DNA from: Clostridiaceae bacterium
GTDB taxonomy: Bacteria > Bacillota > Clostridia > Peptostreptococcales > Peptostreptococcaceae
Assembly (NCBI GenBank): GCA_902362365.1
Contig: CABIVQ010000002.1
Coordinates: 99,218 to 163,217 of the forward strand
Direction: 5' to 3'
DNA length: 64,000 nt
Under the pieces are notes generated by a model, which was given only the letters and a program-made list of their open reading frames with translations, was not told the origin of the DNA and ran no database searches. Position 1 is the stretch's first letter; each line of letters begins with the position of its first letter. Shown piece after piece: positions 1 through 8,406 of the stretch. Position numbers and translations under genes: made by a program.

Positions 1-184
1 AAATAACTTTAATTATTAAAAATAATACTGGACTTAAATTATATACCATACTCAAAAACTTATTTAATTCTATATAAAATCCGTATCTAAGTCCAATAAA
101 TGTAGCCATACCATCAAATGCATTTAAAAATACAATTGATACCATTCCATAATAACTTCTATTTTTCTTCAGTATTTCTTCCAT
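1..184 (-). CDS. Membrane protein, partial (DUF5658-like)
   Basis: The reverse strand from an ATG at 184 is open to the left window edge, giving 61 residues of an incomplete protein. The start is preceded by a GGGG-containing purine run. The segment NAFDGMATFIGLRYG, followed by FYIELNK and a hydrophobic stretch, resembles the N-x-x-D-...-T-...-G-...-E-x-N pattern of small DUF5658-type membrane proteins. I assign that family only tentatively. The rest of the gene lies outside the window. Confidence 0.55.
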   Translation of the reverse strand, partial: MEEILKKNRSYYGMVSIVFLNAFDGMATFIGLRYGFYIELNKFLSMVYNLSPVLFLIIKVI

Positions 185-470
185 AAAATACCCCTATATA
201 ATTAATTACATTACTTATAGTTAATTGTATAACGTTTTAACTTTAAGCCAATTAATCGATAGTGTAATTTTACTACTCATTATTTCTTACTCTATCTACT
301 AATAATAAGTTACTAATATTTATAGTTATTAAGTAAAATAAATATTCTAATAAAATATTTATTTATATGATTTTATTTTTAACTTTTATAGCATAATATA
401 TCTTATAACTAATGCTACACTATTTATAATTAATTTTTAAATTTAATACGTAAAATATAAGGAGAAAATT

Positions 471-1418
471 ATGATAGATTTAATTTTACTAGGATGTGGA
501 GGCAACATGCCTATGCCTAATCGTTTCTTATCTTCTCTTTTTATAAATTATCAAGGAAGAAAAATTCTTATTGATTGCGGCGAAGGGACCCAAGTTTCCA
601 TGAAAATGAAAAATTGTGGTTTTAAAAATATAGATTTGATATGTATAACTCACTTACATGGTGATCATACTATAGGCCTTATTGGATTATTATCTACAAT
701 TGGTAATAGCACTAGAACAGAAGATTTAACAATTGTAGGACCTGTCGGCATAATAGAAACTATGAAAGCTATTAGGGTATTAGTTGAATATCTACCATAT
801 AAAGTGAATGTTATTGAAAACCCTGAAGGTAGCTTTACTCTACTTAATAATTATTTAAAAGATTTAGAGATATCAACTTTAAATTTAGAACATTCCACAG
901 AGTGTTTAGGATATAGTTTTTACTTCAAAAGAAAAGCTAAGTTCAATGTAGAAAAAGCAACTAAAAATAAAGTTCCTAAAATATTATGGCAAAAACTACA
1001 AAATAGCAGAGATATAGAATTTGAAGGTAATGTATATACTCCAAATATGGTTTTAGGAGATGATAGAAAAGGCATAAAGATAAGCCTTATAACAGATACT
1101 AGACCTATATTCTCTATTCCCAAATTTATAGAAAATAGTGATTTATTTGTTTGTGAAGCTATGTATGGTGATGATTTAGATATATCTAAGGCCGTAAAAA
1201 ATAAACATATGACCTTTAGAGAAGCTGCTAATTTAGCTCGTATTGGAAATGTAAAACAGTTACTTCTAACTCACTTTAGTCCCTCTTTAGAAGAACCTTA
1301 TTTTTATAAGGAAAATGCAACTTCAATTTTTGAAAACACTATTATTGGAGAAGATAGACTTGAGTTGCATTTAAATTTTGACGACCATGATGAAGAAAAA
1401 AATCATGATAAAGAATAA
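471..1418 (+). CDS. rnz: Ribonuclease Z
   Basis: A 315-residue metallo-beta-lactamase-fold endoribonuclease expected to remove 3' trailers from tRNA precursors lacking CCA. The zinc motif HLHGDH is at residues 61-66, and the family hallmark GEGTQ is at 37-41. A late His region (LLLTHFSP) and a conserved Asp region (SLITDTRP) complete the metal site. The length fits the usual 300-320 residues of bacterial RNase Z. An AAGGAGA site precedes the ATG. It is a single gene, ended by the hairpin at 1448-1484, and convergent with the flavoprotein gene. A hydrophilic C-terminal tail (DDHDEEKNHDKE) extends past the fold. Confidence 0.93.
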   Translation: MIDLILLGCGGNMPMPNRFLSSLFINYQGRKILIDCGEGTQVSMKMKNCGFKNIDLICITHLHGDHTIGLIGLLSTIGNSTRTEDLTIVGPVGIIETMKAIRVLVEYLPYKVNVIENPEGSFTLLNNYLKDLEISTLNLEHSTECLGYSFYFKRKAKFNVEKATKNKVPKILWQKLQNSRDIEFEGNVYTPNMVLGDDRKGIKISLITDTRPIFSIPKFIENSDLFVCEAMYGDDLDISKAVKNKHMTFREAANLARIGNVKQLLLTHFSPSLEEPYFYKENATSIFENTIIGEDRLELHLNFDDHDEEKNHDKE

Positions 1419-1447
1419 TCCACTATAAAATAATTACATAATAAATT

Positions 1448-1484
1448 AACAAGGGCTATCTCAAAATAGAGATATGCCCTTGTT
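1448..1484. terminator. Bidirectional terminator between rnz and flavoprotein gene
   Basis: An inverted repeat with arms AACAAGGGC-TATCTC (1448-1462) and GAGATA-TGCCCTTGTT (1469-1484) around a six-base A/T loop. It lies between two convergent genes and can serve both. Confidence 0.8.
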
Positions 1485-1527
1485 TAACAAATATATCTAA
1501 TATAGTTGTTAACTCTATATTATTTAA

Positions 1528-2862
1528 TTATTTACTAACATTTCCTGCAACATTAAGCACATCCCAAGTTCTTGCAAATGGTGGTGCATAACATAAATCT
1601 AGCATTCCTAATTGATTTGTTGTCATTTTTGAGAATATAGCTGCTGCTATAACATTTGCTCTTTGAACTGAGTCTTTAAATCCTGCTACTTGACCTCCTA
1701 GAATTACCTTTGTCTCCGCATCATATACAAGTTTTACATATATCTTATCTCTACCTGGATAATAATTAGTTTGATTAAAATCACTTATAAATTTAGCTTT
1801 ATACTTTAAACCTAAGCTCTTAGCTTTTCCTTCTGTTAATCCTGTAGCTGCTGCTTCCATATTCATAACTTTTATACAACTAGAACCTAATGAACCTTGG
1901 AATGCGTTATTAGATCCTGCTAAGTTTTCTCCAACTATTCTACCTAATTTATTAGCACCAGTTGCTAAAGGAACATACATATCTTCATTAGTTACTATGT
2001 TCTTTATAGTTGCACAATCCCCAGCTGAATATATATCTTCGACAGATGTTCTTCCATATTCATCAACTATTATAGCTCCATTACCTAACATCTCTATATT
2101 CGTGTCTTTTAAGAATGACGTATTAGGTCTTACACCTGTAGCTATTATAACTAAGTCAGCTTCTATTTCACCTTTATTAGTTATTACCTTTTCTACTTTT
2201 GTTTTTCCTACAAATTCAGCTGCTAATTCCTCTAAACGTAAGTTTACTCCATGAGCTTTCATTTCATCTTCTAACACATCCGTTATCTCTTTGTCAAACA
2301 CTTGGTTTAATACTCTATCAGTCGATTGTATAACAGTTACTTCTTTGCCTAATTTTTTGGCAGCTTCTACAGCTTCTAAACCTATAAATCCAGCACCTAT
2401 TATAACAACCTTATTTATTTCCTTTTTACTTAATAATTCTTTTACCTTTATACCATCTTCCATGGTTTTTAAAGTTGATACATTTTCAAGTTTAACATTT
2501 TTTATTGGAGGTATTATACTACTCGCTCCTGTTGCTATCATTAACTTATCATAAGAATCTTCAAAAGTTTCGCCAGTCTTAATATCTTTAACCGTTAATT
2601 TTTTAGCATCTGTATCCACAGCTACAACTTCTTTAAATATATTTAAATCTATACCAGTTTCTCTAAACTTTTCTGGACTTCTTGCTATCATATTATTCGC
2701 ATCATCAAAAAATCCACCTACAAAGTAAGGTAATCCACATGCACCAAATGATACTACATCAGTTTTTTCATATACTACAACCTCATATTCAGGTTTCATT
2801 CTTTTTAATTTTGCTGCTGCAGACATACCAGCTGCAACTGCACCTACTATAACAACTCTCAT
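1528..2862 (-). CDS. CoA-disulfide reductase / NADH oxidase-family flavoprotein
   Basis: A 444-residue pyridine nucleotide-disulfide oxidoreductase with an N-terminal FAD-binding beta-alpha-beta unit (VVIVGAVAAGMSAA). A single redox cysteine, C42, lies in SFGACGLPYFVGG, the form seen in CoA-disulfide reductases and related NADH oxidases. A second dinucleotide motif (VVIIGAGFIGLEA, about residue 153) binds NAD(P)H. The IYSAGDCA segment binds FAD, and a dimerisation domain follows from about 325. It probably handles CoA or low-molecular-weight disulfides, or oxygen or peroxide. The substrate cannot be fixed from sequence. An AAGGAGG site precedes the ATG by 7 nt. It appears monocistronic. Confidence 0.85.
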   Translation of the reverse strand: MRVVIVGAVAAGMSAAAKLKRMKPEYEVVVYEKTDVVSFGACGLPYFVGGFFDDANNMIARSPEKFRETGIDLNIFKEVVAVDTDAKKLTVKDIKTGETFEDSYDKLMIATGASSIIPPIKNVKLENVSTLKTMEDGIKVKELLSKKEINKVVIIGAGFIGLEAVEAAKKLGKEVTVIQSTDRVLNQVFDKEITDVLEDEMKAHGVNLRLEELAAEFVGKTKVEKVITNKGEIEADLVIIATGVRPNTSFLKDTNIEMLGNGAIIVDEYGRTSVEDIYSAGDCATIKNIVTNEDMYVPLATGANKLGRIVGENLAGSNNAFQGSLGSSCIKVMNMEAAATGLTEGKAKSLGLKYKAKFISDFNQTNYYPGRDKIYVKLVYDAETKVILGGQVAGFKDSVQRANVIAAAIFSKMTTNQLGMLDLCYAPPFARTWDVLNVAGNVSK

Positions 2863-3097
2863 CTTACGTCCTCCTTAATTGTTTTATCTATATCTATAAG
2901 TTACTTTATTAATTTAATATATCTAGTTATTATATTAACATTTTTATACATAAAAATCCATTTTATATATTTTGTTTTTATCCTTTATACCCCCAAATTT
3001 AAACTTAAAATCTCTATTATTAATATTTATATAAACTTAAACAATACATCATATTACTACTTTAATTTTTTAATTTATCCATACTTAGCTATATAAA
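2863..3097. other. AT-rich intergenic region
   Basis: About 235 bases upstream of the minus-strand flavoprotein gene, and part of a roughly 300-base gene-free stretch that ends at the yhbY stop. It is very AT-rich. I see no convincing coding frame, RNA gene or unambiguous operator; it presumably contains the flavoprotein promoter. Confidence 0.5.
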
Positions 3098-3143
3098 AAA
3101 GGATATAGGATAAATAGTTGCTTACTATTATCCTATATCCTTT
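3098..3143 (-). terminator. Terminator after yhbY
   Basis: A perfect 16-bp stem, AAAGGATATAGGATAA at 3098-3113 pairing with 3128-3143, around a 14-base loop. On the minus strand it is followed directly by TTTTTTATAT, so it ends the obgE-yhbY transcript. Confidence 0.9.
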
Positions 3144-3165
3144 ATATTCTGTAAATATCCTTTTA

Positions 3166-3537
3166 CTATCTTCTAGCAGCTCTTTTCGTTATTTTACCTT
3201 TTTTAGTTACAGTGTTATCCTTTACTTTAGCCTTAGCTTGTTCTTGCCCTGGGAAAAGTATCTTTGGATTATCATTATTTCTTCTATATAAAGTAAATTT
3301 AGAACCTATAGCTTGAACAAATTCTGCTCTTAAAGCTTCACATATAGCATTTGCAGCTTCCTTTGAATCAAGTCCTGCAGTTTCAAGAATGGTAACTTTT
3401 ACTATTTCTCTACTTGTTAACATACTATCTAATTGCTCTAAAAAGCTTTCTGTTACACCATCTTTACCTATTTGAGTTATAGGCTTTAAAGTGTTAGCTA
3501 TCGATCTTAAATAAGCTCTTTGCTTTCCTTTTAACAT
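3166..3537 (-). CDS. yhbY: Ribosome assembly RNA-binding protein YhbY (CRM domain)
   Basis: A 123-residue protein whose first about 95 residues form a CRS1/YhbY (CRM) RNA-binding domain. Visible landmarks are LKGKQRAYLRS, the PITQIGKDGVT loop, the LDSREIVKV-like strand (here LTSREIVKV) and FTLYRRN. Such proteins bind pre-50S particles. A lysine/arginine-rich tail (VTKKGKITKRAARR) extends beyond the core and could add RNA contacts. GAGGTGA precedes the ATG. It lies 21 bases after obgE on the same strand, so the two are probably cotranscribed. The pairing fits shared roles in large-subunit assembly. Confidence 0.93.
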   Translation of the reverse strand: MLKGKQRAYLRSIANTLKPITQIGKDGVTESFLEQLDSMLTSREIVKVTILETAGLDSKEAANAICEALRAEFVQAIGSKFTLYRRNNDNPKILFPGQEQAKAKVKDNTVTKKGKITKRAARR

Positions 3538-3558
3538 ATTGTCACCTCTTTATTTATC

Positions 3559-4839
3559 CTAGTTGTAGAATTCAAATTCAATTTCATAAATCTTAACTGT
3601 ATCTCCATCTTCAATACCCATTTCTCTAAGCTTATCAAATACACCTTCAGATTCCATAGCTTTTTGGAAGTACTGAATAGATTCCATATCTTCAAAGTTA
3701 ACAGAGTACATGATTCTTCTTAAAGATTTACCTTTAACAACATATATTCCGTCTTCTATTTCAACAGTTAATCCTTCATCTTCATTAGACTCATCTAATT
3801 CTGGTCTGTACATTTCTTCTTCTGTTACTAGTTCTACATCTTCAACTTCTTTTAGTAATTGAGATACATAAGCTATAACATCATCTATTCCTTGACGAGT
3901 AGCTGCAGACATTTTAAATACTTTATATCCTCTACCCTCAAGTTCTTCTTTAAATTCTTCATATACACTTTCATCTTCTAAAATATCCATCTTATTAGCA
4001 ACAACTACTTGTGGCCTATGAGAAAGCCTTTCATTATATAATGCTAACTCACCATTTATCTTATCAAAATCTTCTAAAGCATTTCTACCTTCGTGTCCAG
4101 TTATGTCAACGATATGTATCAGTACTTTAGTTCTTTCTACGTGTCTTAAGAAGTCATGTCCAAGACCAACTCCTTCTGCAGCACCTTCTATAAGACCTGG
4201 TATATCAGCTAATACAAAACTATCACCAAATTTAGTTTGAACCACACCTAAATTCGGAGTTAATGTTGTAAAGTGATAGTTAGCTATCTTTGGTTTTGCT
4301 TTAGTAACAACTGATAAGAACGTAGATTTCCCAACATTAGGGAATCCTAATAATCCTACATCAGCTATCATTTTAAGCTCTAATACTACCCATCTTTCTT
4401 CTCCGTCCGTACCAGATTTTGCAAAAGCTGGAGCTTGTCTTACTGCATTGGCAAAGTGCTGATTTCCTTTTCCGCCTCTACCACCTTTTACAACTACAGC
4501 TCTATCGCCTTCTTCTTTTAAGTCAGCTATTATAAGACCTGTAGCCTCATCTCTTATTATTGTACCAGGTGGAACTTTAAGAACTAAATCGTCTCCATTT
4601 TTACCTGCTTTTTTCTTTTTACTTCCATCTCCACCAGATTCAGCAACGTACTTTCTTTGATATTTAAAGTCCATTAAAGTTCTAAGACCTAAATCAACCT
4701 CAAATATTATACTAGCACCTCTTCCGCCGTCTCCTCCGTCTGGTCCACCAGCTGGAACATATTTTTCTTTTCTAAATGCAACCGATCCATTTCCACCATT
4801 TCCGGCTTTAACAAAAATTCTTGCTTTATCTATGAACAA
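3559..4839 (-). CDS. obgE: GTPase Obg
   Basis: A 426-residue ribosome-associated GTPase of 50S assembly and stress control. It has the glycine-rich N-terminal Obg domain (KAGNGGNGSVAFRKEKYVP), a G domain with the P-loop GFPNVGKST, switch motif DIPGLIEGA and NKMD specificity motif, and a C-terminal OCT domain. I place the start at the TTG at 4839 (protein begins FIDKARIF), not the in-frame GTG at 4848. GGTGA, which overlaps that GTG, is a good Shine-Dalgarno five bases upstream of the TTG, and Obg proteins normally begin MF(I/V)D. It lies downstream of rpmA but after a terminator, so it probably has its own promoter or depends on read-through. Confidence 0.95.
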   Translation of the reverse strand: MFIDKARIFVKAGNGGNGSVAFRKEKYVPAGGPDGGDGGRGASIIFEVDLGLRTLMDFKYQRKYVAESGGDGSKKKKAGKNGDDLVLKVPPGTIIRDEATGLIIADLKEEGDRAVVVKGGRGGKGNQHFANAVRQAPAFAKSGTDGEERWVVLELKMIADVGLLGFPNVGKSTFLSVVTKAKPKIANYHFTTLTPNLGVVQTKFGDSFVLADIPGLIEGAAEGVGLGHDFLRHVERTKVLIHIVDITGHEGRNALEDFDKINGELALYNERLSHRPQVVVANKMDILEDESVYEEFKEELEGRGYKVFKMSAATRQGIDDVIAYVSQLLKEVEDVELVTEEEMYRPELDESNEDEGLTVEIEDGIYVVKGKSLRRIMYSVNFEDMESIQYFQKAMESEGVFDKLREMGIEDGDTVKIYEIEFEFYN

Positions 4840-4933
4840 ATTAATCACCTACTTGATTAAGACTTTTTATTTATTTTCTCCAAAGTACTCTCATTATATC
4901 TATGTGTTTTGAAGAAATCATCTATTTACAACA

Positions 4934-4959
4934 AAAAGGAGTGTAAGAACACTCCTTTT
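4934..4959 (-). terminator. Terminator after rpmA
   Basis: An 11-bp stem, AAAAGGAGTGT paired with ACACTCCTTTT, with a 4-base loop. On the minus strand the stem is followed by T-rich sequence. It separates the rplU-prp-rpmA unit from obgE. Confidence 0.85.
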
Positions 4960-4969
4960 CTCATATATA

Positions 4970-5260
4970 TTATTCAGCAATAGATACTGGATATACGCTT
5001 ACTTTTTTTCTTTTCTTGTCTTTTCTTTCGAACTTAACAGTACCATCTATTAATGCAAATAAAGTGTCATCGCCACCTATACCTACATTAGTACCTGGAT
5101 GTATCTTAGTTCCTCTTTGTCTTACTATTATACTACCAGCAGTAACTACTTGTCCGTCATATCTCTTAACACCTAATCTCTTAGCTATAGAATCTCTACC
5201 GTTTTTAGAAGACCCTACCCCTTTCTTAGATGCAAGTAATTGTAAGTTCATGTTTAACAT
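4970..5260 (-). CDS. rpmA: Ribosomal protein bL27, with cleavable N-terminal leader
   Basis: A 96-residue bL27 with the conserved block [14 protein letters not shown], then KRLGVK, and [12 protein letters not shown]. Firmicute L27 is made with a short N-terminal extension removed by the protease Prp. Here the extension is [10 protein letters not shown], and the prp gene lies immediately upstream. The usual cleavage context is LQFFA; this one is LQLLA, with both aromatic residues replaced by leucine. GGGGGTGA lies 7 bases before the ATG. The extension matches homologues such as MLKLNLQFFA, which supports this start rather than the internal Met4. Confidence 0.96.
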   Translation of the reverse strand: MLNMNLQLLASKKGVGSSKNGRDSIAKRLGVKRYDGQVVTAGSIIVRQRGTKIHPGTNVGIGGDDTLFALIDGTVKFERKDKKRKKVSVYPVSIAE

Positions 5261-5274
5261 ATTGGAGTCACCCC

Positions 5275-5592
5275 CTACTTTTTTAAGATTTTTATATTTT
5301 TTGGGTATTCCCGTTTAATTTCTTGAATAGCCAATTGAAAATGATTTAATAGTAGTTGAGATTTATCTAAAAATGTATCTTTAACAATACACTCTATATG
5401 ACCTTCTTTAGCTTCTATTTTTTCAAATTCAACTTTTTGTAATTTGTTTAAAGAATTTATAACTGCAACTGCATTAGATGTAACTGCAGAACAAACTATA
5501 TCATAACCTATTTCGGCATAATCAGCATGTCCCTTTAAACAAAAACCTTGAAGTAAGAAATCGTCATTATAATAATAATTAACTTTTATCAT
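5275..5592 (-). CDS. prp: Ribosomal-processing cysteine protease Prp
   Basis: A 105-residue protein of the YsxB/Prp family, which removes the N-terminal leader of bL27. The catalytic pair is visible as H22 in [11 protein letters not shown] and C34 in DIVCSAVTS, at the spacing known for this family. It sits between rplU and rpmA, its standard position, 14 bases before rpmA and 15 bases after rplU. The start follows an AGGTTGAG ribosome binding site. Cotranscription with its substrate gene would keep protease and pre-L27 together. Confidence 0.94.
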   Translation of the reverse strand: MIKVNYYYNDDFLLQGFCLKGHADYAEIGYDIVCSAVTSNAVAVINSLNKLQKVEFEKIEAKEGHIECIVKDTFLDKSQLLLNHFQLAIQEIKREYPKNIKILKK

Positions 5593-5607
5593 TACTCAAC
5601 CTATTTA

Positions 5608-5919
5608 CTAAGCGTTTATTTTTTCTATAACTATCTTAGTGTATGGTTGACGATGTCCTTGCTTTCTTCTGTAGTCTTTCTTAGCTTTGTACTTGAAAAC
5701 TACAACTTTCTTAGCTTTACCTTGTTCAACAACTTTTGCTTGAACAGAAGCACCTTCAACAACTGGAGAACCAACAACTAACTCTCCGTCTTTAGTGCAA
5801 GCTAAAACTTCGTCTAAAGTTACAACATCACCAGCGTTAGCTTCTAACTTTTCAACGAATAATACATCACCTTCAGCAACTTTATATTGCTTTCCACCTG
5901 TTTTTACTATAGCGTACAT
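5608..5919 (-). CDS. rplU: Ribosomal protein bL21
   Basis: A 103-residue bL21 beginning [14 protein letters not shown] and containing the basic [19 protein letters not shown] segment that binds 23S rRNA. An in-frame GTG three codons upstream (5928) is not the start, because it overlaps the Shine-Dalgarno AGGAGG at 5928-5933. The ATG at 5919 has ideal spacing and gives the standard length. It is the first gene of rplU-prp-rpmA, preceded by the L21 leader RNA and the promoter at 6008-6036. Confidence 0.97.
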   Translation of the reverse strand: MYAIVKTGGKQYKVAEGDVLFVEKLEANAGDVVTLDEVLACTKDGELVVGSPVVEGASVQAKVVEQGKAKKVVVFKYKAKKDYRRKQGHRQPYTKIVIEKINA

Positions 5920-6001
5920 TAAATACACCTCCTCGGTCCAAAACTCGCCATCAAGGTAATTTCCGAAGAAATTTTACAACCTTTTCTGTGCGGCATTACA
6001 G
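5920..6001 (-). promoter_or_regulatory. L21 leader RNA (ribosomal protein leader)
   Basis: The 5' untranslated region of rplU is GC-richer than its surroundings and folds. On the minus strand, GTAAAATTTC and its partner GAAATTACC close on a TTCG tetraloop. The strand then continues GGCGAGTTTTGGACCGAGG into the ribosome binding site. The position, the tetraloop hairpin and the conserved-looking GGACCGAGGAGGTG end match my memory of the Firmicute L21 leader, which is thought to bind L21 for autoregulation. The 5' boundary is inferred from the promoter. Confidence 0.8.
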
Positions 6002-6007
6002 TTATTA

Positions 6008-6036
6008 ATAATACTATGTTTTTTTGCTTTTGTCAA
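6008..6036 (-). promoter_or_regulatory. rplU operon promoter
   Basis: On the minus strand TTGACA (6031-6036) and TATTAT (6008-6013) are separated by 17 bases, a near-consensus vegetative promoter. The -35 box abuts the rng stop codon at 6037. Confidence 0.8.
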
Positions 6037-7440
6037 CTAAGTATTATAAATAATATTTATTTTTTCGTAACTTATACAGTCACTACCTGTCGGCTCTATA
6101 ATAATATCATATTTTTGGCTTATTGTGTTCAAAATATTTTTCCATTTTTGATTTATTTCTTTATAAACTTCCTTATTTAATTCTACAGTTACCTTTTTAT
6201 AAGATGTATGCTCACTTATTCTCATAATTTCTTTTTCTATATCATCTACAATAAAATTTACTGATTTTACATATGAATTTTCTTTACATATCGGACAATT
6301 TCCTAGGTAATAGCTATCGACAGAGTTTTTATCTCTTCTTCTTGCAACTTCAACCAAACCAAGCCTAGTCATACCCAGTACTTCAGACTTTCGTTTATCT
6401 TTCTTTAGCTCTATATCTAAAGTTTTTAATAACTCTTCTTTATATTGTTTTTTATGCATATCTATAAAATCAATTATTATTATTCCTCCGATATCTCTTA
6501 ACCTTAATTGCCTTGCAATTTCACTAGCAGCCTCTAAATTAGTTTTATATATAGTTTCTTCTAATTTTATACTTCCAGTAAATTTACCTGTGTTTACATC
6601 TATAATAGTCATTGCTTCAGTTTTTTCTATTATTAAATAACCTCCACTTTTTAACCATACCTTTTTATTTAAAGATTTTTCTATTTGACTTTGAACTTTA
6701 TATAAATCAAATACATCTTTATTTTTTTCTAATACTAATTTATTTATGTATTCTTTATTTACATTCTTTAATATTAATTTTAATTCGTCATACTTATCTT
6801 CATTATTGATAATTATTTGATCTACATATTCATTTACATTATCTTTTATATATTTTGATGCAAAATCTAGTTCTTTATGTAAAAGCTTGGGCCCTATACC
6901 TAACTTAAATTCCTTACAAATAACCTCATATTTAGCTTTAAGCTCTTCTAAGTCCTTTTTAAGTTCTTCTAAAGTACATCCCTGAGCTTCTGTTCTTACT
7001 ATCAATCCCAAATTTTCCTTATTTATAGCATTTATTATTTTCTTCAATCTAAATCTTTCTTTTTCTTCTGTTATCTTATTAGACATAGTTGCTCTATCAT
7101 TAGATGGTATATAAACTAAATACCTTCCTGCTAAACTAATTTCTAAATTAAGCTTGGGTCCCTTAGTTCCAATTCCCTCTTTATTTATTTGCACCATTAT
7201 GTCTTGTCCAGCTTTGATATCTTTATTTTTTCCCAGTGGTAAGTATGCAAGCTTTTCTAGGCCTATATCTACAAACCCAGCTTCAATTCCCGGCTTTATA
7301 TTTTTTACTACACCTCTATATATATTAGATACTATTTTTTCATTTGTATTATCTTCTATAAGTAATTCCACTAATTTATCATCTTCTACTATTGCTGTTT
7401 TTTGAGATAGTACTAGCGATTCTATAACTATTTTTTTCAT
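6037..7440 (-). CDS. rng: Ribonuclease G/E family endoribonuclease
   Basis: A 467-residue single-strand endoribonuclease. An S1-like domain lies near the N terminus (NIYRGVVKNIKPGIEAGFVDIG), and the catalytic Asp region follows (AMTIIDVNTGKFTG, then GGIIIIDFIDM). The Zn-link CPICK lies near the C terminus. I place the start at the ATG at 7440 (MKKIVIES). GAAAGGAA lies in the right place for it, whereas the ATG 14 codons upstream has no ribosome binding site. It lacks the long RNase E degradosome tail, so it is RNase G-like. It lies between the radical SAM pair and rplU, but is separated from the pair by a terminator. Confidence 0.9.
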   Translation of the reverse strand: MKKIVIESLVLSQKTAIVEDDKLVELLIEDNTNEKIVSNIYRGVVKNIKPGIEAGFVDIGLEKLAYLPLGKNKDIKAGQDIMVQINKEGIGTKGPKLNLEISLAGRYLVYIPSNDRATMSNKITEEKERFRLKKIINAINKENLGLIVRTEAQGCTLEELKKDLEELKAKYEVICKEFKLGIGPKLLHKELDFASKYIKDNVNEYVDQIIINNEDKYDELKLILKNVNKEYINKLVLEKNKDVFDLYKVQSQIEKSLNKKVWLKSGGYLIIEKTEAMTIIDVNTGKFTGSIKLEETIYKTNLEAASEIARQLRLRDIGGIIIIDFIDMHKKQYKEELLKTLDIELKKDKRKSEVLGMTRLGLVEVARRRDKNSVDSYYLGNCPICKENSYVKSVNFIVDDIEKEIMRISEHTSYKKVTVELNKEVYKEINQKWKNILNTISQKYDIIIEPTGSDCISYEKINIIYNT

Positions 7441-7494
7441 CTTTTGATTCCTTTCATATAATGCTACATGCTCTATATTCATATTTTAGTATAA

Positions 7495-7647
7495 ACTAAT
7501 TTAATATTTTTTTATATAAAATATATAAAGATGTATTAACAAAAAACTCTCTCCACTCATGTCACTAACAACTGCGTCCGTTGATTAAGTTTAGTAGTTA
7601 GGATTATATATTATCCACAAACCAGATAATTTATAATCTCTTAGTAT
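7495..7647 (-). other. Upstream region of rng with a GC-richer block
   Basis: Between the terminator at 7648-7690 and rng lies a 60-70 base block (about 7548-7612) that is much richer in G and C than its flanks. On the minus strand it contains CAAC-ggacgca-GTTG and CTAAC...GTTAG pairings and ends in a six-T run after GAGAGAG. It may be a structured rng leader or a short RNA. I could not draw a convincing single fold. Confidence 0.3.
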
Positions 7648-7690
7648 AAAAAATGAGTGTACTATTAATAAACTAGTACACTCATTTTTT
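7648..7690 (-). terminator. Terminator after radical SAM pair
   Basis: A 17-bp perfect stem, AAAAAATGAGTGTACTA (7648-7664) with TAGTACACTCATTTTTT (7674-7690). The minus-strand arm ends in TTTTTT. It ends the 8404-7706 gene. Confidence 0.9.
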
Positions 7691-7705
7691 ATTCATATAT
7701 TTGGA

Positions 7706-8404
7706 TTACATAGGAGAAACTAACTCTCCATCTTGAACTATATATAAATCTCTTCTTAATATATCTACATCTAACGGATCCATATCTATATCTAACATTT
7801 CTAATATTTTAGGTATAAATATATTTGTATTTAAATTAGCGTTTGATCCTGTTGCTATAGTCCCTATAAGAGTAAGGTTATTTTCATCTAAACTTAGTAG
7901 ATCAAAGAATTTTATCATAGGTCTTATATTAGACTCTACAATCTTTCCTTTTTTATTCTTCTTAGTTATCATTATTTCTTCTTTATTCATAAAATCAGCT
8001 ATTCTTGACTTTAAAAATTCCTTACTTAAATGATTTTCAAGTTCTATGTTGAATAAATATTCTCCATACTCTATTGTAGAAGCTAGCGAAGGAGTACCTG
8101 GTTCTATTTCTTCAGCTTTTATAAATTCTATACCTTCTGGAAGTTCTTTATTTAATCGCATTAAGAACTCTTCTACAGATATTTCTTCTTCTATTTCTAT
8201 ATCAACATACTCTCCATAACTTTCAGTTCCTAATGCTAATGCATTTCCGTAACTCATCTTAGGGTGAGGATTATAACCTTGAGAATAAGATAATTCTACA
8301 TCAGCCCTTCTAAAAGCTCTTTGTAAAAGTTTTTGTAAATCAAGGTGTGATATGTATATCATATCTCCTTCTTTTTTAAATTTAACTCTTATTATTTTAC
8401 TCAT
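7706..8404 (-). CDS. TIGR03936/DUF2344-family radical SAM-linked protein
   Basis: A 232-residue protein beginning MSKIIRVKFKKEGDMIYISHLDL, the family signature, followed by LQRAFRRADVELSYSQGYNPHPKMSYG. It always sits next to the TIGR03960 radical SAM gene and sometimes is fused to it. The exact biochemical role is unknown, although the linkage to rng and ribosomal genes suggests RNA or ribosome modification. An ATG at 8413 overlaps the upstream stop but is only 2 bases from the GGGGG ribosome binding site. The ATG at 8404 is better spaced and matches homologues, so I use it. Translation is probably coupled to the upstream gene. Confidence 0.88.
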   Translation of the reverse strand: MSKIIRVKFKKEGDMIYISHLDLQKLLQRAFRRADVELSYSQGYNPHPKMSYGNALALGTESYGEYVDIEIEEEISVEEFLMRLNKELPEGIEFIKAEEIEPGTPSLASTIEYGEYLFNIELENHLSKEFLKSRIADFMNKEEIMITKKNKKGKIVESNIRPMIKFFDLLSLDENNLTLIGTIATGSNANLNTNIFIPKILEMLDIDMDPLDVDILRRDLYIVQDGELVSPM

Positions 8405-8406
8405 AA

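Noticed and set aside
5920-5928. GTG at 5928 as the rplU start
   Set aside because: The codon overlaps the AGGAGG ribosome binding site; the ATG at 5919 has proper spacing and gives the standard bL21 length.
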